10,394 nt of DNA from Acinetobacter geminorum. GTDB taxonomy: Bacteria; Pseudomonadota; Gammaproteobacteria; Pseudomonadales; Moraxellaceae. The position numbers were made by a program, and so were the translations under genes. Where the stretch lies: NCBI RefSeq assembly GCF_013009345.1, contig NZ_JABELE010000033.1, forward strand, positions 1 through 10,394, read 5' to 3'. How positions within the stretch are numbered: the first letter of the stretch is position 1; each line of letters begins with the position of its first letter. A model generated the notes under the pieces. The model did not search any database. It was given only the letters and a program-made list of their open reading frames with translations, and was not told the DNA's origin. Positions 1 through 9,339 of this stretch are shown piece by piece.

Positions 1-23
1 ATTTTAGGTGTCGACTTATTCAT
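1..23 (-). CDS. Start of IS5-family transposase, cut by the window edge
   Basis: An ATG on the minus strand at 23-21 opens a frame that runs off the left edge and reads MNKSTPK. IS5-family transposases (IS903-like groups) commonly begin with a short Lys/Thr-rich stretch of this kind. The matching terminal inverted repeat lies 37 bases upstream at 60-77, which is the usual distance from IS end to transposase start in this family. Only seven complete codons are visible, so the family call rests mainly on the inverted repeat. The sequence is AT-rich, unlike the neighbouring genes. Confidence 0.5.
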
Positions 24-77
24 TTGAAAATTATATTGTGGAATAAGCCTTTAGAGATAGGTTTGTGCAACAAAGCC
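1..77 (-). mobile_element. End of an IS5-family insertion sequence interrupting the PAS-GGDEF gene
   Basis: Read on the minus strand, bases 77-60 are GGCTTTGTTGCACAAACC. This closely resembles the terminal repeats of IS903/IS5-type elements, which begin GGCTTTGTTG or GGGTTTGTTG. The GGDEF reading frame is well conserved up to this exact point (ending Arg-Ala-Phe-Asn-Glu at 91-77) and then turns into unrelated sequence with a stop at 22-20. GC content also drops sharply here. The other end of the element and any target duplication lie outside the window, so the exact subgroup cannot be assigned. Confidence 0.7.
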
Positions 78-651
78 TCGTTAAACGCCCGCCGGTTCGA
101 CAAGCCGGTCAAGGGGTCGGTGATCGCCATACGCAGCAACTGCTGCTCCATTTCCTTGCGAGAAGAGATGTTGAGCAGAGTGCCGACTATCAGTTGCCTG
201 CCCGCGTCACCCAGCCATCGGCCGCGATCCAAAACCCAAATCCAAACGCCGGATCGATGACGAACGCGGTACTCGCACTCCAATCGCTCCGACGGGTTTT
301 CTTGATAAGCGCGCACCTTTGCCAGAACGACCGGTAAATCCTCCGGGTGAATACGCGCTTGCCATGCGGCATGGGTGGCGCCAATCTTCTCGTCGTCGGA
401 GGTGAAGCCGAACATCGCCAGACTGCGGGCAGAAAGCCTGAAGCTGTCGGTGGCGATATCCCATTCCCAGAACCCCAATTCTGCGCCTTCCAGGGCGATG
501 GCGATCCGTTCGTTGTCGTCGATTTTCGCTTGTTGGCGAAGCTTCAGCTCGTCGCGCCTCTGGCGATTGGTACGAGCAAAACCCCACGCGCAACCGCCAT
601 GCCAATATTGGCAAGTAGCGACACCATCAACCCAATGGCCGGCCCGTTCAT
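20..651 (-). pseudogene. PAS-GGDEF (putative diguanylate cyclase) gene, frameshifted and truncated by IS
   Basis: An intact relative would sense a signal through PAS and make cyclic di-GMP with its GGDEF domain. The expected start is the ATG at 651-649, which overlaps the kefB stop as ATGA and is preceded by GGTGGGGA. From there the frame reads 23 residues with a hydrophobic stretch (MNGPAIGLMVSLLANIGMAV) and then hits a stop at 546-544. The conserved part continues in another frame from about 583, so one G appears lost from the G run at 582-585. A five-G run would restore the fusion. The second frame holds a PAS domain at about nt 514-146 (FWEWD motif, RHRSGVWIW, terminal RKEME helix). It then has only the first GGDEF helix (ITDPLTGLSNRRAFNE), before the IS end at 77. 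The catalytic GGDEF loop is absent, so no cyclase activity is possible from this copy. A frame also runs up to 721, but that part lies within the kefB coding region and is non-homologous. A -1 ribosomal slip at the G/T run is a less likely alternative. Confidence 0.8.
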
Positions 652-2354
652 GGTCTATCCCCACCTGACTCACTGAGTGTCTGCCGTAATTCCTCGATCC
701 GGCGGTTGACGTAGTCGGCATTGATGCCCAGCATCAACAGCACCTGCTCGGCCAGCCCCAGTCCCAAAGCCAGGTACAACGGGTACAGCCTGACATTGGG
801 CAGATTACGCAAAAGCTGGGCATCCGTTACGCGGTCAGTGGCCACCACCAAGGGCAAGGTCGGGCGGCGTTCGAGGACCGCTCGCGCAATGCGCTCGGCC
901 GTCTGCGGACGAACAAGCGTCAGCACCACCAGACGGGCATGGGCCAATCCGGCGGCGGCCAGGGTGTCGAGCCGACTGGCATCGCCATACGACACCGGCG
1001 CCCCCATCGCACGACCCGCTTCGACCCTTTGGCGGTCCGATTCCAGCAGCAAATGCGGCACGCCTGCCAGACGCAGCGTTCGACTCAGCAGCAGCCCGAC
1101 TTCATCCGCCCCACAGATGATCACATGGTCGCGCAACGACCGCGCCCGCTCGGCGACTTCGCCTTCTTCGGCCTGCGGTGGCTGACCGAGTGCGCCCGAG
1201 CGGCTGAATGCCCGCGCCCAACGGTCATGGTGTCGGATCAGGAGCGGCGCCAACCCCATGCTCAGCACCAACGCGATCAGCATCGGTTGCACCACGTTGG
1301 CGGCAACCAAGTGCTGCTGCATGACCATGCCCAGGAGCAGCAGCGCAAACTCGCCGCCATGCCCCAGCACGATGCCTGTGCGCCAGGCGTCGAGCGCCGA
1401 CAGGCGGGTTGCGCGCAGAGCCAGAAAGTTCAGCCCCATCTTGAGAGGCACCAAGGCCAACAGCCAGCCCAGTACCGCCAGCGGTGCTGCCACGATCTGC
1501 GCGACATCCAGCTGCAAGCCGATGGTCACGAAGAACAGGCCCGACAGCACATCGCGAAACGGCCTGAGGTGGCTTTCCATGTGGTGCCGGAAGTCGCTCT
1601 CGCCCAGCACCATCCCGGCGAGGAAGGCCCCCAGGGCGGCGGATACGCCGACCGCGTGCGCAGCGGCGGCGGCAGCCACCACCACGCACAAGGAGACGAG
1701 CACGAACGATTCCTCGTGGCCCCGCCGCGCCACCCAGCCCAGCAGACCATGCAACAGACGGCGCGAGGCGAGGGCCGCTGCCGCGAACAGCAGCAGCACA
1801 CCGAATACTTCGAGCAGCACATGCTCGATCTTCGGCGACTCGCCGCGCGCCCAGATCGCCAGCAAGGCCAACAGGGGCACGCTGGCCAGGTCCTGAAAGA
1901 CCAGCACGGCGATGGCACTGCGGCCGTGGCGGGTGGTGAGCTCGCCTTGGTCGGCCAGTTGTCGGCTGACCAGCGCCGTGGACGACATGGCCGCCGCAGT
2001 GCCGAGCAGCACGGCGCTCTGGCCGGGCTGCCCCAGCCACATCAATAGCAGGATCAGCGGCGGGGCCACGGCGATCATCTGCAGAGCGCCCGCCATCAGC
2101 ACTGTCCTGCGGGCGAGCCAGAAGTGTCCGAGGGAAAATTCCAGTCCGACCATGAACAACAGCAGCGCCACGCCCAGCTCGGACAGAAAGCTCAGCGTCT
2201 CCCCCGGCGCGATCACGCCGATGACTGAGGGGCCCAGTACAACGCCGACAGAGAGATACCCCAGCAAGGCGGGCACTCTGAACGCCGCCGTCGCCATCGC
2301 CGCCAGGCTGCAAGCCGCCAGCAGGATTAACGTAGCACCAAGCAAGCCCTGCAT
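648..2354 (-). CDS. kefB: KefB-type K+/H+ antiporter, CPA2 family
   Basis: The product is 568 residues, close to the usual size for Kef/CPA2 antiporters, which exchange K+ for H+ across the inner membrane and protect against electrophiles. Residues 1-375 are a hydrophobic Na+/H+-exchanger domain with about a dozen membrane segments. They include LGPSVIG (40-46), the conserved FQD (153-155) and the HGGEFAL motif (332-338). Residues 409-500 form an RCK/TrkA-N-type nucleotide-binding fold with acidic residues after the second strand (ESD, 438-440). Its glycine motif reads GADEVG (415-420), lacking the middle Gly of GxGxxG, so nucleotide binding may be altered. The start lies 3 bases after the trx stop with only a weak ribosome site (GTGGGA), which suggests translational coupling. 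The stop overlaps the next gene as ATGA. The kefB symbol follows TLST usage; the protein is not the housekeeping orthologue. Confidence 0.92.
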   Translation of the reverse strand: MQGLLGATLILLAACSLAAMATAAFRVPALLGYLSVGVVLGPSVIGVIAPGETLSFLSELGVALLLFMVGLEFSLGHFWLARRTVLMAGALQMIAVAPPLILLLMWLGQPGQSAVLLGTAAAMSSTALVSRQLADQGELTTRHGRSAIAVLVFQDLASVPLLALLAIWARGESPKIEHVLLEVFGVLLLFAAAALASRRLLHGLLGWVARRGHEESFVLVSLCVVVAAAAAAHAVGVSAALGAFLAGMVLGESDFRHHMESHLRPFRDVLSGLFFVTIGLQLDVAQIVAAPLAVLGWLLALVPLKMGLNFLALRATRLSALDAWRTGIVLGHGGEFALLLLGMVMQQHLVAANVVQPMLIALVLSMGLAPLLIRHHDRWARAFSRSGALGQPPQAEEGEVAERARSLRDHVIICGADEVGLLLSRTLRLAGVPHLLLESDRQRVEAGRAMGAPVSYGDASRLDTLAAAGLAHARLVVLTLVRPQTAERIARAVLERRPTLPLVVATDRVTDAQLLRNLPNVRLYPLYLALGLGLAEQVLLMLGINADYVNRRIEELRQTLSESGGDRP

Positions 2355-2357
2355 CGG

Positions 2358-2798
2358 TCAGCGTCCCACTTGCGTCGACGTCCAGCGCACGATGTCCTGC
2401 GTGCCCATCGCGCCGGCCTGACGGGCGATCTCCCGCCCACTCTGGAACAGGGCGAGCGTCGGGATGCTGCGGATACCGAACTGCGCGGCCAGGTGGGGCT
2501 CAGCCTCGGTATTCACCTTCGCCAGCCAGATCCTCGGTTCGAGCTGGTTCGCCGCTTGCTGGAACTGTGGCGCCATCATCTTGCACGGCCCGCACCATGG
2601 CGCCCAGAAATCGACCAGCAGCGGCAGATCGCTGCGCTCCACGTGGCGCGAGAACGTCGCCGTGGTCAACTCGATGGGCTCGCCCGTGAACAAGGGCTGC
2701 TGGTAGCGGCCACAGTTGGGATGTTCCGATAGCTTCGCAGTCGGTACGCGGTTGATGGACTGGCAATGCGGGCAGACGAGGTGAAGATCATTCTTCAT
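2358..2798 (-). CDS. trx: Thioredoxin 2-like protein (TrxC type) with degenerate zinc ribbon
   Basis: The product is 146 residues and is built like thioredoxin 2. It has an N-terminal zinc ribbon (residues 8-33) and then a thioredoxin fold with active site WCGPC (C69 and C72), the FWAPW strand and the cis-proline in SIPT (P113). It would reduce protein disulfides in the cytoplasm during oxidative or heat stress. TrxC normally binds zinc through two CxxC pairs. Here the first pair is intact (C9, C12), but the second reads C29-G-R-Y32, with codon TAC at 2705-2703 where TGC would give cysteine. Zinc affinity is therefore expected to be reduced or lost. The start ATG has a strong AAGGAGG site 6 bases upstream, inside the end of the preceding gene, which it overlaps by 11 bases. 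kefB follows after 3 bases. Confidence 0.93.
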   Translation of the reverse strand: MKNDLHLVCPHCQSINRVPTAKLSEHPNCGRYQQPLFTGEPIELTTATFSRHVERSDLPLLVDFWAPWCGPCKMMAPQFQQAANQLEPRIWLAKVNTEAEPHLAAQFGIRSIPTLALFQSGREIARQAGAMGTQDIVRWTSTQVGR

Positions 2799-3933
2799 GG
2801 TTCGCCTCCTTGGACCACAGTGAGGCTGCCTCGCTTCGGGTCACAGACAATGCCGACCAATCAACGCCTTGGAGCCAATCGTTCCCGTTTTTGCTTACTC
2901 CGGCCTCTTCCAGATGAGCAGCGATGAATGCTTCGGCCTGCATGAGCCACCTTCGGACAGCATCTTCCTTATTAGGAATCAGCAGGATTTCAGAGACGCT
3001 GCTGGCATTCAGCCCGTCCACACGGATAAGCAGAAAAATGCGCCGCCACAAACGCGGCATGTCCTTCAGCAGGTCAAATGCAAAAGCGAACTCGCTCGAC
3101 CGATCAATCAGCTCCTCCTGTTCCGCGATCGTTGCGACATCGGGATGCTGACTGCCAGCGAAGATATCGGCCAGCTTGAGTGTGTCATCGGGCTGATAAA
3201 ATTCGAAGATTTCCTCTTCCACCATGGCCTCGGCCACGTCTTGGGCATCCGGTTCGACCGGCGCGTCCAGAGAAACGAATTCGCCAAATTGCCGGCTGCT
3301 TGCCACTTCGTTATCCAGGACGGCGAACAGATGCTTCAAAAGACCGGTGTAAGCCTTTTTTTCCCCCGGCACGGATTGCCATTCCACCTCAGCTCGGACA
3401 ATCGCTTCATCCACCACGTCGCGTAGCGTCGGATAATCGCGCGGTAAATCGCCGACGGCCCGCAGATAAGCCAGCTCACGCCTTGCGACAGCCTCAAGTT
3501 TCGACAGTAGAGGCATTCGGGTCACCTCGGCCTTATGGGCGGCTGATGCGGGTTTTGCGGCAATCCGCACCTTGAGCTCGCGCAAGCGCTCGCGTCGTGC
3601 TTTGCGCTTGATTTGATCCTGAGCATGCAGTCGGTCAAAATGCTTCTTGGCCTGACGGAACAACGACTTTGCGAGCATCTGCGCGAGGGGCGTCAGCTCG
3701 TCATGTGATGCAGTAACGCTGACAATCTTTTTGCCGGGCAGGTGCATATAGCCACTGGCCAGAAATTGCCGCTTGATCTTGTCGCGATCAAGGATGATTT
3801 GAAGTTGCGCTGAATCTTTAGTGTGTTTGTCGAGCAATGGCTTGAGGGCGTGCTCGATCACATTTCCCAAAGCTCTCTGCCAAGGTTCATGAAACTCTTT
3901 GTCGATAGCTCGATAGCTATATTGCATCTGCAT
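2788..3933 (-). CDS. HPF/RaiA-like and sigma-70-like fusion protein
   Basis: The product is 381 residues from the ATG at 3933, chosen because AAGGAG lies 6 bases upstream; an ATG at 3954 has no ribosome site. Residues about 18-103 resemble a ribosome hibernation factor (HPF/RaiA) fold. They show alternating strands (SAQLQIILDRD), then VSVTASHDELTPLAQMLAKS and a Lys/Arg-rich helix (RQAKKH), similar to the family's A-H-x-D-M-Y-x-A-I region. A very basic linker follows at 105-125 (KRKARRERLRE). Residues about 140-250 look like a divergent sigma region 2. Residues about 286-340 look like sigma region 4 (LPRLWRRIF-like helix, then a helix-turn-helix-like NASSVSEILLIPNKEDAVRRWL). It sits between hdeD and trx, where TLST loci carry an uncharacterised gene. 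It may act as an alternative sigma factor or ribosome/RNA polymerase modulator under stress; this is inference from fold resemblance only. The tail after 345 is not recognised. Confidence 0.72.
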   Translation of the reverse strand: MQMQYSYRAIDKEFHEPWQRALGNVIEHALKPLLDKHTKDSAQLQIILDRDKIKRQFLASGYMHLPGKKIVSVTASHDELTPLAQMLAKSLFRQAKKHFDRLHAQDQIKRKARRERLRELKVRIAAKPASAAHKAEVTRMPLLSKLEAVARRELAYLRAVGDLPRDYPTLRDVVDEAIVRAEVEWQSVPGEKKAYTGLLKHLFAVLDNEVASSRQFGEFVSLDAPVEPDAQDVAEAMVEEEIFEFYQPDDTLKLADIFAGSQHPDVATIAEQEELIDRSSEFAFAFDLLKDMPRLWRRIFLLIRVDGLNASSVSEILLIPNKEDAVRRWLMQAEAFIAAHLEEAGVSKNGNDWLQGVDWSALSVTRSEAASLWSKEANHEE

Positions 3934-3955
3934 GTATGACTCCTTCGATGTCATT

Positions 3956-3994
3956 TCTATGGAGGTATGAATCGAGGATGCTCATATCCATAGA
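3956..3994 (-). repeat. Hairpin-forming inverted repeat between hdeD and the sigma-like gene
   Basis: Bases 3956-3963 (TCTATGGA) pair perfectly with 3987-3994, and 3966-3970 (TATGA) pair with 3982-3986. This leaves a GG bulge and an 11-base loop. The structure fills most of the 79-base gap and ends before the ribosome site of the downstream gene. No U run follows, so it is not a standard terminator. It could be a processing or stability element. Confidence 0.45.
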
Positions 3995-4012
3995 TTTTGG
4001 TTTGGCACGCTC

Positions 4013-4624
4013 TTACCCCAGGCGCGTTTTGCGAAGACTCCAACTAAAGAACAAAAGCGTGACGCCATAGACTGCCGCATGGAAACCCAACAGCCAGCCT
4101 GCGGCCACGAATGACTCGACCGGACGGGTAAAAAATATCCACAAGACGATAGCGCCAAGTATAATCGAGAGCAGTCCACTGAGGGCAAGCCAGATTTCAC
4201 CCTTGATTTCCCGACGCAGCCGAACGGCGGCGGATATCTCCAGCACACCGGTGAAAATCGCCCAGAAGCCCACGCTAGCCCATAAAAAAGAAGCCAAGAC
4301 TATCGTGGCGACCCAAGGAGCAACCAGGACGACGACGCCCGTAAGTATGCCGACAATGCCGCTGAACAGCAGCCAGCCCCAGCGCTCTTTTTTCTGGATA
4401 TGGCGCACCGCTGCAAACAAGTTGAACGCGCCATTGACCAAGGAAAATGCGCCGAACATGATGGTCATGGCCAACAGAGCCGATTGTGGCATCCAGAACG
4501 CGAGGGCTGCAAAAATCAATGCCAAGACACCGCGCAGCACAAAAAGCCACCAATTTTGGCTCAGCGAACACAGTGCTTTGGTGGGGTCATCCGCATTGGA
4601 ATTGGCGATGGTATCTGTGTTCAT
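4013..4624 (-). CDS. hdeD: HdeD family membrane protein
   Basis: The product is 203 residues and very hydrophobic, with six predicted membrane segments at about 26-44, 49-72, 83-103, 106-133, 143-164 and 170-194. The family features are visible: the W-rich first helix entry (NWWLFVLRGVLALIFA), a glycine-rich FGAFSLVNG in segment two, and an internal repeat in which segments 3-4 and 5-6 echo the same pattern (LLFSGIVGILTG and LALSGLLSIILG). HdeD proteins are inner-membrane proteins tied to acid resistance in E. coli and are a constant member of TLST loci. Their biochemical activity is not established. The start has a good site, AGGAG, eight bases upstream. The gene is 89 bases downstream of yfdX, with a strong hairpin in that gap. 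Confidence 0.93.
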   Translation of the reverse strand: MNTDTIANSNADDPTKALCSLSQNWWLFVLRGVLALIFAALAFWMPQSALLAMTIMFGAFSLVNGAFNLFAAVRHIQKKERWGWLLFSGIVGILTGVVVLVAPWVATIVLASFLWASVGFWAIFTGVLEISAAVRLRREIKGEIWLALSGLLSIILGAIVLWIFFTRPVESFVAAGWLLGFHAAVYGVTLLFFSWSLRKTRLG

Positions 4625-4678
4625 GCAATATCTCCTAAAGATCTATACAAAATAAAAAATCAAACACTCATGGGACAA

Positions 4679-4705
4679 GAGAGGGGGCGCTATGCGCCCC
4701 CTCTC
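4679..4705 (-). repeat. Strong GC hairpin after yfdX (possible weak terminator or attenuator)
   Basis: Bases 4679-4690 (AGGAGGGGGCGC with one offset at the base) and 4694-4705 form a near-perfect palindrome. The core GAGGGGGCGC at 4681-4690 pairs exactly with 4694-4703 around a TAT loop, and the two flanking positions also pair. It starts 8 bases after the yfdX stop in the direction of transcription. A T-rich stretch occurs only about 20 bases later (4640-4660), so termination is probably partial. The arrangement would lower expression of hdeD and the genes after it relative to yfdX, or protect the upstream mRNA end. Confidence 0.65.
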
Positions 4706-4713
4706 CAGCGGTT

Positions 4714-5601
4714 TCAGAACAACTTGGACAGTTTTGCCTTGACTTCATCGAGCCAGCCTTTTCCGCAGCCTCCCCCTCCCGTCTTTTCCTTGATTTTCTT
4801 GAGTTCAGCGTATAGGGGCTCAAAGTCCTTCCTTTTACCATAGCCCAGCAGTTCTGCCATTTCCAACTGCTGCCGGGCTTCGTTCAACAATGTCTCCAGG
4901 CGCTCATTGGATGCTTCGCTGCGCTGACCATCTTCTACCAGGGGCTCTGCGCGCTTCAGGAGCAGCTTCGCACGCAGGACGGGCAGCGGAAGCACGCTGC
5001 GCTCCTCGACCAGCGTGCTGAGCGCTGACTGCAGCGCGGCTTTGGCTTCTTCGATCTTGCCCTGATCGATCAGCGGCACGACTGCCTTCACGGCTGCGGG
5101 ATAGGACGCCAAAGGGATGTTGGTGACTGTGATCACGATTTCACTGGCCAGCAAAGCCAGCACGTGGCGAGCCCGTTGCACCTCGCCATGTTTGAGGGCA
5201 TCCAGCGCCTCGTCGGTCATCGCCTCAATGGTTTCCGTGTTGGCGAACAAGTCGTGCACGATGGTGCGCACATCAACGCCGGCCAGGGCGAGCGTGGGTT
5301 CGCGCGCGACGATCAGCTCCAGCTTTCCCGTCACTTCGGCCAGCGTTGCCAATGCGCGTGCAGTGTCCTTGCCGTCAAGTGCGGCCAGCGCTGATTTGGT
5401 CAGCGACAAGGCCGAGACGGCCTCATCGAGGACTTGTTTACGTTTGTCTGCCGCCTGCGAGTCCGTTTCCTTCTGAACCTCAGGCTGTACCTCCGTGACG
5501 ACTTCAGGCTTGGCCTCTGGACTGACAGGAAGGCTGCTTACCGCGGCCTGTTCGTTTATTCCTTCGTTCGTCGCATTGGGATTCGGTGTTTGCTCATTCA
5601 T
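4714..5601 (-). CDS. yfdX2: YfdX family protein
   Basis: The product is 295 residues. Residues 1-52 are hydrophilic, rich in Asn, Glu, Pro and Val, and probably disordered. There is no signal peptide, so a cytoplasmic location is likely, although some YfdX proteins are described as periplasmic. Residues 53-270 are alpha-helical YfdX domain: repeated Ala/Leu helices (EAVSALSLTKSALAAL, KIEEAKAALQSALSTL), the LPLPVLRAK segment and the conserved ELLGYGKRKDFEPLY motif (250-264). The C-terminus ends in a Gly/Lys linker and an amphipathic helix (GKGWLDEVKAKLSKLF). YfdX proteins are linked to acid and antibiotic tolerance and have been described as chaperone-like; the mechanism is unsettled. The last 117 residues align without gaps to the end of the preceding gene, showing an ancient tandem duplication. 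The ribosome site GAGGT lies 8 bases before the start. The number 2 assumes the TLST naming. Confidence 0.9.
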   Translation of the reverse strand: MNEQTPNPNATNEGINEQAAVSSLPVSPEAKPEVVTEVQPEVQKETDSQAADKRKQVLDEAVSALSLTKSALAALDGKDTARALATLAEVTGKLELIVAREPTLALAGVDVRTIVHDLFANTETIEAMTDEALDALKHGEVQRARHVLALLASEIVITVTNIPLASYPAAVKAVVPLIDQGKIEEAKAALQSALSTLVEERSVLPLPVLRAKLLLKRAEPLVEDGQRSEASNERLETLLNEARQQLEMAELLGYGKRKDFEPLYAELKKIKEKTGGGGCGKGWLDEVKAKLSKLF

Positions 5602-5645
5602 GGTGATATACCTCGTATGAGATAGTGAAAATAGGCGAATCTATT

Positions 5646-5694
5646 GGGGCTGAATGCGAACATCGCGAGACTGACCGACAGAGCAGTCAGCCCC
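5646..5694 (-). repeat. Inverted repeat between the chimeric gene and yfdX
   Basis: GGGGCTGA at 5646-5653 pairs perfectly with 5687-5694. An alternative shorter pairing, GACTG with CAGTC, lies inside it. It begins 10 bases after the stop of the chimeric gene and is not followed by a T run. This makes it an intercistronic stem rather than a clear terminator. Confidence 0.45.
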
Positions 5695-5703
5695 TTCATC
5701 ACC

Positions 5704-6393
5704 TCAAAACAGCTTTTGGATGCGCGTCTTCAACTCGTCGAACCATCCCTTGCCGCTTTTGCCACCAGCCGACTTTTGCTCAATGAACTTCACCTGATCG
5801 AAGATGGGTTTGAAGTCTGCCTTCTTGCCATAACCCAGGATCTGCGCCATCTCGATCTCCGTGCACACGGACGACAGCAAGGTGCTGAGCTCCTCGTTCT
5901 GCTTGGCATCGCGCTTGTCGGTCTCGGCCAGCTTTTCAGCTTTTGCGATCGCGGCTTCGGCCCGTAGCACGGTCAGAGGAAAGGCGACCGAGGTCACCAC
6001 CAGGGTGTTCAGTGCTCGGGCGAGTTCCGCTTTGGCGTTGTCGATCTTGCCGCTGGTCAGCGACTGGCCGGTGGCACGTCCCACCAGGTGCGCCAGGCCG
6101 GCAAACGGCGCCGATACGGTCTGGGGCATCGTAGGCGTGAGGTCCTGCCGAACAGCAGGATCTGCCCCCGGAAACAGCCGCCGCGCCCGCCGCTGGTAAC
6201 GGTTGATGCAGAACAGCCCATACAGCAGCGAACCGCCCAGCGGCAACAGCGCGATCAGCAGCACCCACAGCGTGGCCGATCGAGGGTCACGCTTGAAGAT
6301 GACCGTGTGCCCCGCTGTGGGGATAGTGACCGCCAGCGGCACGAGGGTGGCTGCCCATGTCAGCCCGTTGGGGTCGGACACGACAGCCCCCAT
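5704..6393 (-). CDS. Chimeric protein: PLDc_N membrane segment joined to the C-terminal half of a YfdX
   Basis: The product is 229 residues and appears to be a deletion fusion. Residues 1-110 match the N-terminal membrane part of cardiolipin synthase/phospholipase D-like proteins (PLDc_N). They have a membrane segment at about 10-28, the hallmark KRDPRSATLWVLLIALLP followed by a second segment (40-62), and INRYQRRARR. The region ends in AHLVGRATGQSL, after which real PLD proteins enter the catalytic part. From residue 113 the sequence instead becomes YfdX: SGKIDNAKAEL, FPLTVLRAE, ILGYGKKADFKP and the terminal GKGWFDELKTRIQKLF. Residues 113-229 align gap-free with residues 179-295 of the downstream YfdX. 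No HKD phospholipase motif exists, so no lipid synthesis is expected. The join, at about nt 6043-6066, is in frame, so a membrane-anchored half-YfdX could be made. The start is 3 bases after the clpG stop with a weak ribosome site, suggesting coupling. In intact TLST loci I recall further genes, including ftsH, in this interval. Confidence 0.82.
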   Translation of the reverse strand: MGAVVSDPNGLTWAATLVPLAVTIPTAGHTVIFKRDPRSATLWVLLIALLPLGGSLLYGLFCINRYQRRARRLFPGADPAVRQDLTPTMPQTVSAPFAGLAHLVGRATGQSLTSGKIDNAKAELARALNTLVVTSVAFPLTVLRAEAAIAKAEKLAETDKRDAKQNEELSTLLSSVCTEIEMAQILGYGKKADFKPIFDQVKFIEQKSAGGKSGKGWFDELKTRIQKLF

Positions 6394-6396
6394 CGC

Positions 6397-9246
<2,850 letters not shown>

Positions 9247-9275
9247 GCTGATACTCCTGTAAAGATTGATCTGAA

Positions 9276-9300
9276 GAGGCACCGCCGATCACGGTGCCTC
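9276..9300 (-). repeat. Hairpin between shsp20 and clpG
   Basis: GAGGCACCG at 9276-9284 pairs perfectly with 9292-9300 around a 7-base loop. In the transcript it follows the shsp20 stop by about 39 bases and precedes the clpG ribosome site by about 20. Only a short CUCUU follows the stem, so any termination would be partial. It could set the sHsp20-to-ClpG ratio or stabilise the small upstream message. Confidence 0.55.
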
Positions 9301-9339
9301 ATTTCTTTTTGGTTTTTGAGAAAAACGCGCTGCCCCGCG

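Noticed and set aside
652..721. Extension of the PAS frame to an ATG at 721.
   Set aside because: It lies inside the kefB end in another frame and shows no domain similarity; the ATGA start at 651 is better supported.
9247..9282. Upstream in-frame ATG giving clpG 12 extra residues.
   Set aside because: It has no ribosome site and the AGGAG fits the ATG at 9246; the 949-residue product matches the family.
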